43,036 nt of DNA from JAHDWY01 sp964632865 (GCA_964632865.1 CAZWDH010000014.1:1-43036); one strand, 5' to 3'; positions 1 through 8,888 are shown, counted from the first letter of the stretch. Notes: generated by a model not told the origin, from the letters alone. Program-made: numbers and translations.

Positions 1-1024
1 GGTGATCCCAACTGCCGTGGTAACAATTCACGAACCGCACGCCGCGTTCGATGAGCCGCCGCGCCAGCAGGCAATTGTTCGCGAAGGACGCTTTCCCCGG
101 TTCCGCGCCGTACATGGCGAGGGTCTCGGGACTTTCCTGCGCGATGTCCATCAGCTCCGGCGCGCTCGTCTGCATGCGATACGCCATCTCGTAGGAATTG
201 ATGCGCGTGGCGATCTCGGGATCGTTTTGAATCCCGAGCTGGTGCTGGTTGAGCTTTCCGATGAGATCGATGGTGTCGCGCTGAATGGCTTCCGTGATCC
301 CCGGCGGATTGGACACGTTTAGCACGGCGTCGCCTTCGCTGCGGAAGGGCACGCCCTGGTACACCGTCGGCATGAACCCGCAACCCCAGTTGTTCGCGCC
401 GCCGCTCGACCCCTGCCCGCTGTTCAGCACAACGAAGCCGGGCAAATCTTCCGCGTCGCTCCCGAGTCCGTAGGTTACCCAGGATCCCATGCTGGGCCGT
501 CCGAGCTGCGGCGATCCCGTGTTCATGAAGATCTGCGCGGGCGCGTGGTTGAACTGGTTGGTGTGAACCGAACGAACAATAGCAAGGTCGTCGACGATCT
601 CCGCCAGGTGCGGCAGCATCTCCGATATCTCCGCGCCGGACTGGCCATGCTGCGCGAAATTGAACCGGGAGGCCATCAAGGCTGCGTCGCGTTGGATAAA
701 CGCGTAGCGCTGGTCCTTCACGATCTCTTCGGGGATCGGCTTCCCGTCGTACTGCTTGAGTACGGGCTTGTTGTCGAAGAGGTCCAACTGGCTCGGCGCA
801 CCGGCCATGAAGAGGTAGATGACATGCTTCGCCTTGCCGGCGAAGTGCGAGGGGCGCGGCGCAAGGGGGTTCTCGAAGGTGGTCGCGGTCGCGCCCACGG
901 CCCGGCACAGCATGGATGCCAACGCAATCTTGCCCACACCGATGCCGCACTCCTGGAAGAAATGCCGCCGCGTCATGCCGCGCAACCGCTCGTTTCTCGT
1001 GCTTGCGTCCATACTTCGTCTCAT
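1..1024 (-). CDS. DUF1501 family protein (sulfatase-like fold), 3' end missing
   Basis: I translated this by hand because it runs off the left edge; 341 residues are present. DUF1501 proteins belong to the alkaline phosphatase/sulfatase-like superfamily, are common in planctomycete-type genomes and have no settled substrate. The start 'MRRSMDASTRNERLRGMTRR' is followed by a twin-arginine-like motif TRRHFF (residues 18-23) and a hydrophobic stretch, which suggests Tat export. Family motifs seen are HVIYLFMAGAPSQLDLFDNKP, then NQFNHAPAQIFMNTGS, GSWVTYGLGS and, at the cut, RFVNCYHGSWDH. The ATG overlaps the stop of the upstream DUF1549/DUF1553 gene as ATGA, so the two are probably translationally coupled. 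This gene pair is a standard arrangement in Planctomycetota. Family call is firm; substrate is unknown. Confidence 0.9.
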   Translation of the reverse strand, partial: MRRSMDASTRNERLRGMTRRHFFQECGIGVGKIALASMLCRAVGATATTFENPLAPRPSHFAGKAKHVIYLFMAGAPSQLDLFDNKPVLKQYDGKPIPEEIVKDQRYAFIQRDAALMASRFNFAQHGQSGAEISEMLPHLAEIVDDLAIVRSVHTNQFNHAPAQIFMNTGSPQLGRPSMGSWVTYGLGSDAEDLPGFVVLNSGQGSSGGANNWGCGFMPTVYQGVPFRSEGDAVLNVSNPPGITEAIQRDTIDLIGKLNQHQLGIQNDPEIATRINSYEMAYRMQTSAPELMDIAQESPETLAMYGAEPGKASFANNCLLARRLIERGVRFVNCYHGSWDH

Positions 1025-4000
1025 CCTCGCGTGATGGCTTCGTCAGTATTCAGGATCGCGCGGCACACCAAGGTCCAGGCCGCGAGATCAATCCGCGAAT
1101 CGGTCTCTTGCTCCGCGGCGAATATCGCTTCGGGATTCGCTTCGCCAAGTTGGAGCCGGAAACGCTGCCGCGTGTAGAACGAATCGACCCACGCCAACTC
1201 TTGTTCATCGGGCGGGCGCGACACGACCAGCATAAACGCGTGCGCGATACGTGCGTTCGTATTCGGCGGCGCTTCGTCCAGCACGCGTTCCGCCAGGGCC
1301 TTTGCCGCGGCCATGAGTTCCGTGTCGTTCAACATGGTCAGGGCCTGCAAGGGCGTATTCGATTCTACCCGCCGCACACAAGCCGTGTCGCGCGCGGCCG
1401 CGTCGAACACCATGGCCGTCGGATAGGGTAAGGTGCGCTTCCAATAGGTATACAATCCGCGCCGGTACCGGTCCGCCCCTTCGGCCACGTTCCACGGATC
1501 GCCGGGATAGACGAGCGACAGTGCGCCATCCGGCAGAGGCGGTTTTACGCTGGGCCCGCCGATTGCCGGGTTTATCAGTCCGCTCGACGCCAACGCGATG
1601 TCGCGCACGATCTCCGCGTCCACGCGAAACCGCGAACCGCGCGCCAGCCATTCGTTGTCGGGATCGGCGGCGATCAACTTCGGCGTCGTGCGCGAGGTTT
1701 GGCGGTACGTGGCGGAGGTCACGATCATCCGGACCATGTCTTTGGTGTCCCATCCGCGCCGCATAAACTCGACGGCCATCCAATCCAGCAGTTCCGGATG
1801 GCTGGGCGTATCGCCACGCAACCCGAAATCCTCGGGCGTATTTACAATGCCGCGGCCGAACAACATCTGCCAAAGGCGGTTCACCGCAACGCGCGCGGTC
1901 AGGGGATTCTCCCCGGACACCAGCCACCGCGCGAACGCCAACCGGTTCTTCGGCGCGCCCGGCTCGAGTTCGTGCAGCACGGCCGGCGCGGCGGGCGTCA
2001 CTTCCTCGCGCGGCGACAGGAATTCACCGCGATGATGAATCCGGGTAACGCGCGGGTCTTCCCGCTCTTCCAGCACCATCGTCCGCGGGAACTTCGGCAT
2101 CGAGGCCCGCAGGGCTTCGATCTTCTCGTGCTCGCCCTGCAACTCCGGCGCGACGGACAGGTAGTGCGTTCTCAAATCCGCACGTTGGGCGTCGTTGCGT
2201 TGCTCACCCGGCGTCATGAGGATCGATTCGATGTTCGCCGGCACGCCCGACGCCTGCACGGGCAGCGGATCGTCCGTCACGGACACGCGGAACCGGCCCA
2301 AGGTATGTTGATGCACGTAGAACTGATCGAGCTTCAGCTTCAACAGCGTCCCGTCGTCGTACCCCACCGGCGCGGCAAACTCGAAGACAGCGGCGTGCGG
2401 CTTCCCTTCCCGATCCTTGATGGACCAGCCGGTGTCGAGCTTTCCGTCCAGAGAATTCTCGGCGGTTCGTCCCGATGCGGCGAAGTCTTCAGTCGGATTC
2501 TGCAGCGTGATGGGTTCAAGCGCTTGCGGGTCCAGCCACGGCGCGGCCTCCGCCGCGATCTCGCTCAACAGAAAATCGCCGCCCGCGGACATGATGACGC
2601 CGCGTCCCGGACCGCCGTTCGGCAAGCTCGGATGGGGCAACGCTTCGATGCGGATCGCCGTGATATTCTTCAACTCGGTTCGGTACTGAACCTCGTAGGT
2701 GTCCGTGTTCGGAATGTCGCCCTTGAGCAGGAGCGAACCGTCGTCCAACCGCTCAAAGGTCGCATGATTCGCGGATACGTATTCGACCGGTTCCGCGACG
2801 GACCAATGCGCCGACTTCGCGGCTACCTCGTCTTCCCACGTCTGCATCTTCCGCGCGAGGTGTTGCGCACGCCGTTCCTCTTCCGGCAGGTCGGATTCTG
2901 GCAGGTAGTCTCGCACCGCGTTAATGCGAAGACGGCCCACGGTGTGCTTGGCACCGTGGTGCTGCACCAGGCGCAGTTCCAACTGAGAGGGCGTGGTCGC
3001 GTACAGTGGCTCGGCAAGCCAGAGCGTCAACGTAGCGCCTTCTCCCGCGGCGCTTAATGCCCAGCCGGTCTCCTCTTTCCCATCCACCGCATGCTCGGCA
3101 GGATACTTGTCCTGAGACCGCGTGGCTTCCGCGCGCGCAAGCTTGATTGGGACTGCATCACCGCCCTCGGGCTTCAGAAACGCCTGGACTTCGGAAAGAA
3201 CGAGGTTGCCATTGTCCGCGCGGCCGGGGCCTTTCTGCGGCAGGCTGTCGGCGGTTGCCAGTTCAATCTGAAGGGCGTCGACGGGATCGGCGCCGAGATC
3301 GAATGCGAGGGTGTAGGTATCGCGCTCGGCCGGTTCGCCCCCGGCGAGCACGAACCCGTTTTCATCGGCCTCCAGCGTGGCGCCGCTCTCCGCGTGCAAC
3401 GCGGCGGGCGTGAGAACGCGCTCCTCGTGAACGCGGTCGTCCACAGGAAACCGGTTTGGCAACTGATCGATCAACGCCGCGATCTCCGCTTCGATCGCTT
3501 CGCGCTTTTTCGCGACCGCCGCGTCGTGGAGTTCCATGTCCACGTCGTCGGTATTGTTCAGGAATGCGTAAAACTGGAAGTACTCACGCTGCGTGACGGG
3601 ATCGTATTTGTGCGTGTGGCATTGGGCGCAGGCCATGGTCAGCCCCAGAAACACAGTACCGACGGTATTCGTCCGATCGACCATCGCTTCGTAGCGGTAT
3701 TCTTCGACGTCGATGCCGCCCTCTTCGTTGATCATGGAGTTTCGCAGGAAACCCGTTGCAACGCGTTGGTCCTCCGTCGCGTTGGGCAGCAGGTCGCCCG
3801 CGACTTGCTCCACGACGAATCGGTCGTAGGGCATGTTCTCGTTAAACGCGTCGATGACCCAGTCGCGATAGGGCCAGATGGATCGGGGACGATCTTTCTC
3901 AAACCCGTTGGTGTCGGCGTACCGCGCCGCATCGAGCCAGCGTATCGCCATCCGTTCGCCGAAATGGGGCGACGCGAGCAGACGCTCGACAAGTCGCTCG

Positions 4001-4659
4001 TACGCGTCCGAACTGGTATCGTTCACGAAAGCCTCGACCTCCTCCGGCGTAGGGGGCAGTCCGGTGAGGTCCAGTGAAAGACGGCGAATCAGCGTGTAGC
4101 GATCCGCCTCCGGCGACGGCTCCAGGCCCTGCGCCTGCATCGCGGCGAAGGTAAATGCGTCGACGGGGTTGCGCACCCAATCGGCACCGCTGGTTTCGGG
4201 CAGGGCCGATTGCGCGGGCTTCTGGAACGCCCAATGATCGGAGCCTTCGACCGGTTCCTGGGCGGCTGTTTCGGTATCGCCCCAGGACGCGCCTTCCTCG
4301 ATCCACGTGCGAAGCAGCGCGATGGTTTCTTCCGGCAACGAATCGCCCTTGGGCGGCATGCGCTCCGCGTCATCCTCGGACGTAATCCGGCGGATCAACT
4401 CACTGGCGGCACTGTCTCCCAAAACAACCACCGGACCGGAGTCGCCTCCGAGTTGAGCGTCTGCGAGAGACTCGAGACTCAGGCCGCCCTTCCGCTTGTC
4501 GCTCGAATGGCAGGTGTAACATCGCTCTTCCAAGATGGGCGCTATCTGCAATTCGAAGTCGACCTCGGCCGACGCGGCGGTCACGGTTCCGCCCGCAATC
4601 ACCATCGGCGCCATAGCGGCGCACAGAATACGCGCAAACTTCCCTGAAGTGTGCTTCAC
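1021..4659 (-). CDS. Secreted PSCyt1-DUF1549-DUF1553 (planctomycete cytochrome-like) protein
   Basis: The protein has 1212 residues. I chose the GTG at 4659 because a Shine-Dalgarno AAGGTGG lies 7 bases upstream and a signal peptide starts there (VKHTSGKFARILCAAM, ending near TAASA). The longer reading frame would run into the divergent glycosyltransferase. Domains in order: PSCyt1 with a c-type haem motif CYTCH (residues 47-51) and a possible distal Met in ERMPPKG; DUF1549 (about 165-375) with RWLDAARYADTNGFEKDR and a second CAQCH (344-348); two related inserts of about 165 residues each (about 400-870); and DUF1553 (about 930-1190) with NPLTARVAVNRLWQMLFGRG. It is predicted to act outside the cytoplasm with the coupled DUF1501 protein. 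Function is unproven, though redox roles or roles in breaking down complex substrates have been proposed for such pairs. A weak -10 (TATGCT, 4701-4696) lies upstream. Confidence 0.93.
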   Translation of the reverse strand: MKHTSGKFARILCAAMAPMVIAGGTVTAASAEVDFELQIAPILEERCYTCHSSDKRKGGLSLESLADAQLGGDSGPVVVLGDSAASELIRRITSEDDAERMPPKGDSLPEETIALLRTWIEEGASWGDTETAAQEPVEGSDHWAFQKPAQSALPETSGADWVRNPVDAFTFAAMQAQGLEPSPEADRYTLIRRLSLDLTGLPPTPEEVEAFVNDTSSDAYERLVERLLASPHFGERMAIRWLDAARYADTNGFEKDRPRSIWPYRDWVIDAFNENMPYDRFVVEQVAGDLLPNATEDQRVATGFLRNSMINEEGGIDVEEYRYEAMVDRTNTVGTVFLGLTMACAQCHTHKYDPVTQREYFQFYAFLNNTDDVDMELHDAAVAKKREAIEAEIAALIDQLPNRFPVDDRVHEERVLTPAALHAESGATLEADENGFVLAGGEPAERDTYTLAFDLGADPVDALQIELATADSLPQKGPGRADNGNLVLSEVQAFLKPEGGDAVPIKLARAEATRSQDKYPAEHAVDGKEETGWALSAAGEGATLTLWLAEPLYATTPSQLELRLVQHHGAKHTVGRLRINAVRDYLPESDLPEEERRAQHLARKMQTWEDEVAAKSAHWSVAEPVEYVSANHATFERLDDGSLLLKGDIPNTDTYEVQYRTELKNITAIRIEALPHPSLPNGGPGRGVIMSAGGDFLLSEIAAEAAPWLDPQALEPITLQNPTEDFAASGRTAENSLDGKLDTGWSIKDREGKPHAAVFEFAAPVGYDDGTLLKLKLDQFYVHQHTLGRFRVSVTDDPLPVQASGVPANIESILMTPGEQRNDAQRADLRTHYLSVAPELQGEHEKIEALRASMPKFPRTMVLEEREDPRVTRIHHRGEFLSPREEVTPAAPAVLHELEPGAPKNRLAFARWLVSGENPLTARVAVNRLWQMLFGRGIVNTPEDFGLRGDTPSHPELLDWMAVEFMRRGWDTKDMVRMIVTSATYRQTSRTTPKLIAADPDNEWLARGSRFRVDAEIVRDIALASSGLINPAIGGPSVKPPLPDGALSLVYPGDPWNVAEGADRYRRGLYTYWKRTLPYPTAMVFDAAARDTACVRRVESNTPLQALTMLNDTELMAAAKALAERVLDEAPPNTNARIAHAFMLVVSRPPDEQELAWVDSFYTRQRFRLQLGEANPEAIFAAEQETDSRIDLAAWTLVCRAILNTDEAITRG

Positions 4660-4762
4660 TGTTAGACCACCTTGCAGTTGAGGACTGACCCGTCCAGCAT
4701 ACCAAATTGCGGCCATTCCGCACACACCTTGGCGCGCCCACAATTTGCTCAGTTTTCGAGGC

Positions 4763-4791
4763 TTGGCCCTCGCGACCGGATCGTCTACAAT
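4763..4791 (+). promoter_or_regulatory. Putative sigma-70-type promoter of the glycosyltransferase operon
   Basis: TTGGCC (4763-4768), a 17-base spacer and TACAAT (4786-4791) lie about 48 bases before the chosen GTG start at 4840. The site lies in the 180-base gap between the divergent DUF1549/DUF1553 gene and the glycosyltransferase. Assigned by eye from consensus similarity only. Confidence 0.45.
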
Positions 4792-4839
4792 CACCCCAAC
4801 GGCTGCTGTTCTTTCACCCATACCCAGGATGTCCACGCA

Positions 4840-5763
4840 GTGCAAACCACGGCTACAACCATCACCTGCGAATCCGCGCACGTGGTTGCGATCGTCCTCA
4901 ATCGTAATCGGAGCGATCTGCTCGCGGCGAGCCTGCAAAAGCTGCGGTGCCAAACCTTCCCGCTGTCAGCCGTGATCCTCGTGGATGACGCCTCAACGGA
5001 CGATTCCATCGAGGCAGCCCGAAGCCTCTGGGAGGATATTCATGTCGTCGCGCTTGCGGAGCCGTCCGGTGTCATCGCGGCGCGCAACGCGGGGCTCGAA
5101 TATGCCCTTTCCGAGTTGGATTTCGACTATGTGTGCTACCTCGACAACGACGCGTTCCTGGAACCGTCGGCGCTGGAAGAGATGGTCGCTGCCGCGCGCG
5201 CGGATGCGGGAATTGGAATGGTGACGCCCAAGGCCTACCAGTCCATCCACGAGCGCCGGCTGGCGTGTGCCGGCGGGATGACGGCGAACTTCGGCATGGG
5301 TTTGTTCCGGGATGTCGGATCTGGCGAGGTGGATTGCGGGCAGTTCGACGCCCCCCGAGACGTTGTTGCCTGCCCCGGATTCACGTTCCTCGTGCGCAAG
5401 ACGGTACTGCAACAGGTCGGACTTTTCGACACCGGCCTGCGCCGGTATGGCTGGGAAGACGTCGACTATTCGCTGCGCGTGCGAGAGGCGGGATTCCGGT
5501 TGCGGTATGCGCCGCGGGCCGTAGTCGAGCACAAGGGCGGTCACGCCGGTCGCGGCATCGTCGCGGCCTACGAACGCGCGAAGCTCCGGAATCTGTTTGT
5601 CCTTATGCACAGGCACGCAGGCGCGTGCGAGTGGTTGTGCTTTCTGAGCGTACTTCCGATGCGGTTCATCTACGTCGCCGCCCGGGTTACCTGGGACGCT
5701 GTAGCGCGACGACTGGCCGCGCCGCAGTTGCGGCGGGGCGGCGTGCGAGCCGACTCACTGTAA
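4840..5763 (+). CDS. Family 2 glycosyltransferase (GT-A fold)
   Basis: The protein has 307 residues. It probably transfers a sugar from a nucleotide-sugar donor, with acceptor unknown. GT-A hallmarks are the N-terminal strand VVAIVLNRNRSDLL, VDDAST (about residues 48-53), a DxD metal/nucleotide motif in CYLDNDAFLEPSAL (about 102-104) and the acceptor-side motif RYGWEDVDYSLRVREAGF (about 203-220). A hydrophobic C-terminal segment (CEWLCFLSVLPMRFIYVAAR) may attach it to the membrane. The GTG at 4840 is preferred: AGGA lies 10 bases upstream, and homology-like sequence begins only about 12 residues later. An in-frame ATG at 4672 would add 56 unconserved residues and nearly reach the divergent gene. 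It is first in an operon with the phosphodiesterase-like gene, whose Shine-Dalgarno overlaps this stop codon. Confidence 0.9.
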   Translation: MQTTATTITCESAHVVAIVLNRNRSDLLAASLQKLRCQTFPLSAVILVDDASTDDSIEAARSLWEDIHVVALAEPSGVIAARNAGLEYALSELDFDYVCYLDNDAFLEPSALEEMVAAARADAGIGMVTPKAYQSIHERRLACAGGMTANFGMGLFRDVGSGEVDCGQFDAPRDVVACPGFTFLVRKTVLQQVGLFDTGLRRYGWEDVDYSLRVREAGFRLRYAPRAVVEHKGGHAGRGIVAAYERAKLRNLFVLMHRHAGACEWLCFLSVLPMRFIYVAARVTWDAVARRLAAPQLRRGGVRADSL

Positions 5764-5774
5764 AGGAGGATTTA

Positions 5775-7382
5775 ATGCCAACCAATGCAGCGCAGGACCG
5801 TGGGCGCGTCGTCATGATCGGCGTCGATACGGCGCGTCCGGATCAGATCGATCGATACTGCAACGACGGCACGATGCCCGCCCTGAGCCAATTGCGCCAG
5901 CGGGGCGCCTGGGGCCCGCTCGAGTCGGTGTCGAACTACTCCAGCGGCGCCATCTGGCCCTCGTTGGTAACCGGTCATCTGCCGCACCGTCACGGCCAGT
6001 ACTTCACGCACATGCAACTCGAGAACGGCACCTATCACATCGTCAAGCGGTACGCGGACGACTTGAAGGGCTCGCCCTTCTGGGATACCGCCACGGCCCA
6101 AGGCCGCCGTATCGCCGTCGTCGACGTCCCTCAGACCCGGCCTGCGGAGAATTTCAACGGCGCTCACGTCACCGGATGGGGTGGCGAGTTTCCCGGCTGG
6201 CCGCCGGACAGTTGGCCGAAGAATCTGATGACCGAGCTTTACGGGACGATTGGCAAACACCCCATCGTGCATGGCGATCCGCGCATCTTTATCAAACCCA
6301 CGACGCGCGAACAATACCGCGCGGTGACTACGGCGCTGCTCGACGGCATGGAGAAGAAGCGGCAACTGCTGAACTACCTGATGGACAAGGAGCCGTGGGA
6401 CCTGTTTCTAACGGTCTTGCCCGAAACCCATTGGGCCATGCACGTGCTCTGTCATCTCCTGGAACCGGACCACCCCGATCACCAGTCCGAGTTCGATGAC
6501 GAGTTTGGCGATTTCTTCGCGCGCCTTTTCGCGAAACAGGACGAGGTTATCGCGGATTTCGTCGAACGCGCGCCCGACGCCAACTTCATTGTGTTTTCGG
6601 GCTCCGGTATGAAACCGAACTACACCGGAAGTCACTTATTACCGCAGGTCATTGCGAAATTGGGGCTCGGGCCGAACGGTTCGGCGGCATCGGAGGCGAG
6701 CGAAGCTGAGCCCAAGTCGAAAGGCTGGGCCTACTACCGAATCCGGAAACTCCAGGACACCTTAGGGATGCCGCTCATCAACACGGTGAAACATTGGGTC
6801 CCCGAGCGCACTTGGGATAAGTGGACGCGCCGTCTGGTGTACCCGAGCGGTCAATGGGCGAAGAGCCGCGTCTTCGCCGTACCGAACGACTGTAACGGCT
6901 CCATCCGCATCAACCTGAAAGGCCGCGAACCCAACGGCGTTGTGGACGCGTCCGAATACGAGGTGATCTGCGACCTGCTGGAACAGGAATTGGCCGCGCT
7001 CGAGAACGTGGCCACAGGCACGCCCGCCGTGGAATCCATCATCCGCACGCGCCGCGAACTGAATACCAAAAATGCCGACGATCTACCGGACATCATCGTC
7101 ATGTGGTCCGGCGATGCGCCCAAGTCGGGATTACGATCGCCGCGCATTGGCACAGTACTTGGACAAGACCCCGAGCGCCGGTCCGGCCGCCACCATCCCG
7201 GTGGGTTCGCCGTCATGGCCGGACCCGGTATCGCTTCGGGGGAAACGCTCGTTGATGCGCAACTGCTGGACCTTCCGCCGACAGTCCTTACGCTCATGGG
7301 TGTCGAGCCCAACGATGGACTGGACGGGAAGATCCTCAGCGTCGCGGAATCGGCGTCCACGCAAAGCGCCGTCGTGAAGTGA
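5775..7382 (+). CDS. Alkaline-phosphatase-superfamily protein (phosphodiesterase/nucleotide pyrophosphatase type)
   Basis: The protein has 535 residues. The ATG at 5775 has a near-perfect Shine-Dalgarno AAAGGAGGA (5762-5770) that overlaps the previous stop codon, so it is co-transcribed. Superfamily landmarks are GVDTARPDQI (metal-ligand Asp18), SSGAIWPSLVTGHLPHRHG (nucleophile Ser/Thr region, Ser57 by spacing), LPETHWAMHVLCH (217-226), the late RHHPGGFAVMAGPGI and the C-terminal DLPPTVLTLMGVEP. Where the family normally has Ser-Asp-His-Gly-Met or Ser-x-His-Gly-Met, this protein reads FSGSGMKPN (274-282), so two expected metal ligands are absent. No signal peptide is seen, so it is probably cytoplasmic. 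It could be a phosphatase or phosphodiesterase with altered metal binding, or a non-enzyme. The substrate cannot be inferred. Confidence 0.85.
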   Translation: MPTNAAQDRGRVVMIGVDTARPDQIDRYCNDGTMPALSQLRQRGAWGPLESVSNYSSGAIWPSLVTGHLPHRHGQYFTHMQLENGTYHIVKRYADDLKGSPFWDTATAQGRRIAVVDVPQTRPAENFNGAHVTGWGGEFPGWPPDSWPKNLMTELYGTIGKHPIVHGDPRIFIKPTTREQYRAVTTALLDGMEKKRQLLNYLMDKEPWDLFLTVLPETHWAMHVLCHLLEPDHPDHQSEFDDEFGDFFARLFAKQDEVIADFVERAPDANFIVFSGSGMKPNYTGSHLLPQVIAKLGLGPNGSAASEASEAEPKSKGWAYYRIRKLQDTLGMPLINTVKHWVPERTWDKWTRRLVYPSGQWAKSRVFAVPNDCNGSIRINLKGREPNGVVDASEYEVICDLLEQELAALENVATGTPAVESIIRTRRELNTKNADDLPDIIVMWSGDAPKSGLRSPRIGTVLGQDPERRSGRHHPGGFAVMAGPGIASGETLVDAQLLDLPPTVLTLMGVEPNDGLDGKILSVAESASTQSAVVK

Positions 7383-8578
7383 GCATCCGGATGAGAGCGC
7401 TCGTTGCGTCACTTCTGCTCGTGCCCCTGACATTTTGCGCGCACGCTGAGGACGTAGCCGCGTCGCTCGCGGAATATGAGATCGGCTACACCGAGTTTCG
7501 CACCAACCTCCCGGGCGGCCGTCACGCCAACGTGACCACCATGCGCGCGCACGTCGTTCGCGCCGATGGTACCGATCGGCGGATCATTGCCGACACCCTC
7601 GCCCAGGAACCTCACACGTGGACCCAGTTCGCAGGCTGGTCGCCGGATGGGCGGTACACCATCGTCGGGTCCGGCTGGGAGAGTCCCGAGAATGCCGCTT
7701 GGGAAGAGGAGCATAAGACCTTCCGCATGACGGAAGGCTGGCGTTACGACATGTGTCTCGTCGATCCCGAAACGGGCGCGGTCGAGAATCTCACCGAAGT
7801 GGAGCGCGTCAGCGACTACAACTCCGGGCTGTTCTTCTTCCCCGGCGACGACGGAAAACTCGGGTTTCAGGCGCTCATCGACGGCGTGTCCCATCCTTTT
7901 GTCATGGACCGCGACGGCTCCAACAAACGCGATGTCAGTTCCGGACCCGAGGGATTCGCCTACGGCTACAGTGCCTCTCCGGACGGTGCGCGCATCGCGT
8001 ACCACAAGGACTATCAAATCTACGTGGCCGGCGCGGACGGTGCAAACCCCATTCACATCGAGACCGGCAACCCGTTCAACTTCGTGCCCCAGTGGTCGCC
8101 CGATGGGGAATGGCTGCTCTTCGTATCGGGCGAACACTACAACTGCCATCCTCACGTCGCCCGGCCCGATGGGTCTGAACTGCGCAAGCTCGCGGATCGG
8201 AACGGGTACGAAGGCGTTATCGCCTTCCTCGACGTGGAGGACTTTCACGGCGGGAGTAGCGACGTGCCCGTATGGAGCAAAGACGGACACTGGATCTATT
8301 ACACGGCTGCCGTTGAAGATCGCGTCGAACTGATGCGGGTCTCGCCGGACGGCGCGATAGAGCAGCTCACGCAGTCGCCGCCGGGGACCAAGGTCTATCA
8401 TCCGACGCCTTCGCCGGACGGGCGCTGGCTCGTCTTCGGCTCGAACCGGAGCGGGAGCCGCCAACTCTACGTGATGGCCGCGGACGGCGGTGACGTGCGA
8501 GCGATCGCGGATGTCCCCGAAGGCTCCGGTGCCATGTGGCCCCACTGGCGGCCGAAATACGGGACGGCCGCCCCGTAA
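7379..8578 (+). CDS. Secreted TolB-like beta-propeller protein (WD40-like/PD40 repeats)
   Basis: The protein has 399 residues from a GTG at 7379 that overlaps the upstream stop as GTGA. An ATG at 7391 (MRALVASLLLVPLTF) is an equally good start and begins the signal peptide directly, with cleavage expected after CAHA. The body is made of TolB/PD40-type blades, each with a variant of x-W-SPDG-xW: GWSPDGRYTIV, SASPDGARIAY, QWSPDGEWLLF, VWSKDGHWIYY and TPSPDGRWLVFGSNRSGSRQLY. Such propellers bind ligands or partner proteins, and some relatives are lyases acting on sugar acids; no catalytic residues can be assigned here. It is the last gene of the glycosyltransferase, phosphatase-like, propeller operon and is probably periplasmic or secreted. 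Confidence 0.88.
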   Translation: MSIRMRALVASLLLVPLTFCAHAEDVAASLAEYEIGYTEFRTNLPGGRHANVTTMRAHVVRADGTDRRIIADTLAQEPHTWTQFAGWSPDGRYTIVGSGWESPENAAWEEEHKTFRMTEGWRYDMCLVDPETGAVENLTEVERVSDYNSGLFFFPGDDGKLGFQALIDGVSHPFVMDRDGSNKRDVSSGPEGFAYGYSASPDGARIAYHKDYQIYVAGADGANPIHIETGNPFNFVPQWSPDGEWLLFVSGEHYNCHPHVARPDGSELRKLADRNGYEGVIAFLDVEDFHGGSSDVPVWSKDGHWIYYTAAVEDRVELMRVSPDGAIEQLTQSPPGTKVYHPTPSPDGRWLVFGSNRSGSRQLYVMAADGGDVRAIADVPEGSGAMWPHWRPKYGTAAP

Positions 8579-8642
8579 TGGGACGGCCGTCAGCCCCGGC
8601 CAAACAGGCACTTTTCTCGTCTAGCGCTGGATTCTCGCGCGC

Positions 8643-8789
8643 TTATGCGTCATCTTCTTTGGACAGGTGCAGCCGGATGACACCCACGGGGTCCTCCAGG
8701 AATGCCGTAATCGCTTCCTTCCAGGCAGGATGATTCTCGCCACAGCAAGCCATCGCCGGGACCCGGGTAATCGCCATCGTATGCTTCAT
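8643..8789 (-). CDS. Small double-cysteine protein of 48 residues, unknown function
   Basis: I found this by reading the minus strand; it is short enough to escape usual length filters. It starts MKHTMAITRVPAMACCGENH, continues through PAWKEAITAFLEDPVGVIRL and ends HLSKEDDA. The case for it being real is an ideal Shine-Dalgarno (GGAGG, complement of 8797-8801) exactly 7 bases before ATG, a balanced amino-acid composition and a plausible amphipathic helix around WKEAITAFLEDP. The adjacent cysteines (residues 15-16), with a nearby Glu and His, could bind a metal or form a redox pair. That is inference. It lies downstream of the carboxypeptidase-repeat gene on the same strand and is convergent with the propeller operon. 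I do not recognise the family. Confidence 0.65.
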   Translation of the reverse strand: MKHTMAITRVPAMACCGENHPAWKEAITAFLEDPVGVIRLHLSKEDDA

Positions 8790-8848
8790 GGTACTTCCTC
8801 CTTCGGAGGCGCGGGCATGCCCATCGCCTCAGTGAACCACATCCGTCT

Positions 8849-8888
8849 TTCTGCGGCGTGACACACTGCCGCGCAGAACGGAGTTTTT
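8849..8888 (+). terminator. Possible intrinsic terminator of the 4840-8578 operon, reading plus strand
   Basis: The arms TTCTGCGGC (8849-8857) and GCCGCGCAGAA (8868-8878) form a 9-bp stem with a two-base bulge. Five bases later comes a run of five T (8884-8888). The T-run is on the plus strand, so it would stop transcripts from the left. It lies 270 bases past the last plus-strand stop, so readthrough RNA would be antisense to the small ORF. On the minus strand the same hairpin lies in the leader of that ORF. Confidence 0.45.

Noticed and set aside
1699..3057. A 452-codon plus-strand open frame
   Set aside because: Antisense to the DUF1549/DUF1553 gene, arginine- and histidine-rich, with no family motif.
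8561..8590. Repeated GGGACGGCCG around the propeller gene stop, as a terminator or repeat element
   Set aside because: Two short copies only, 19 bases apart, no T-run and no further copies noticed.
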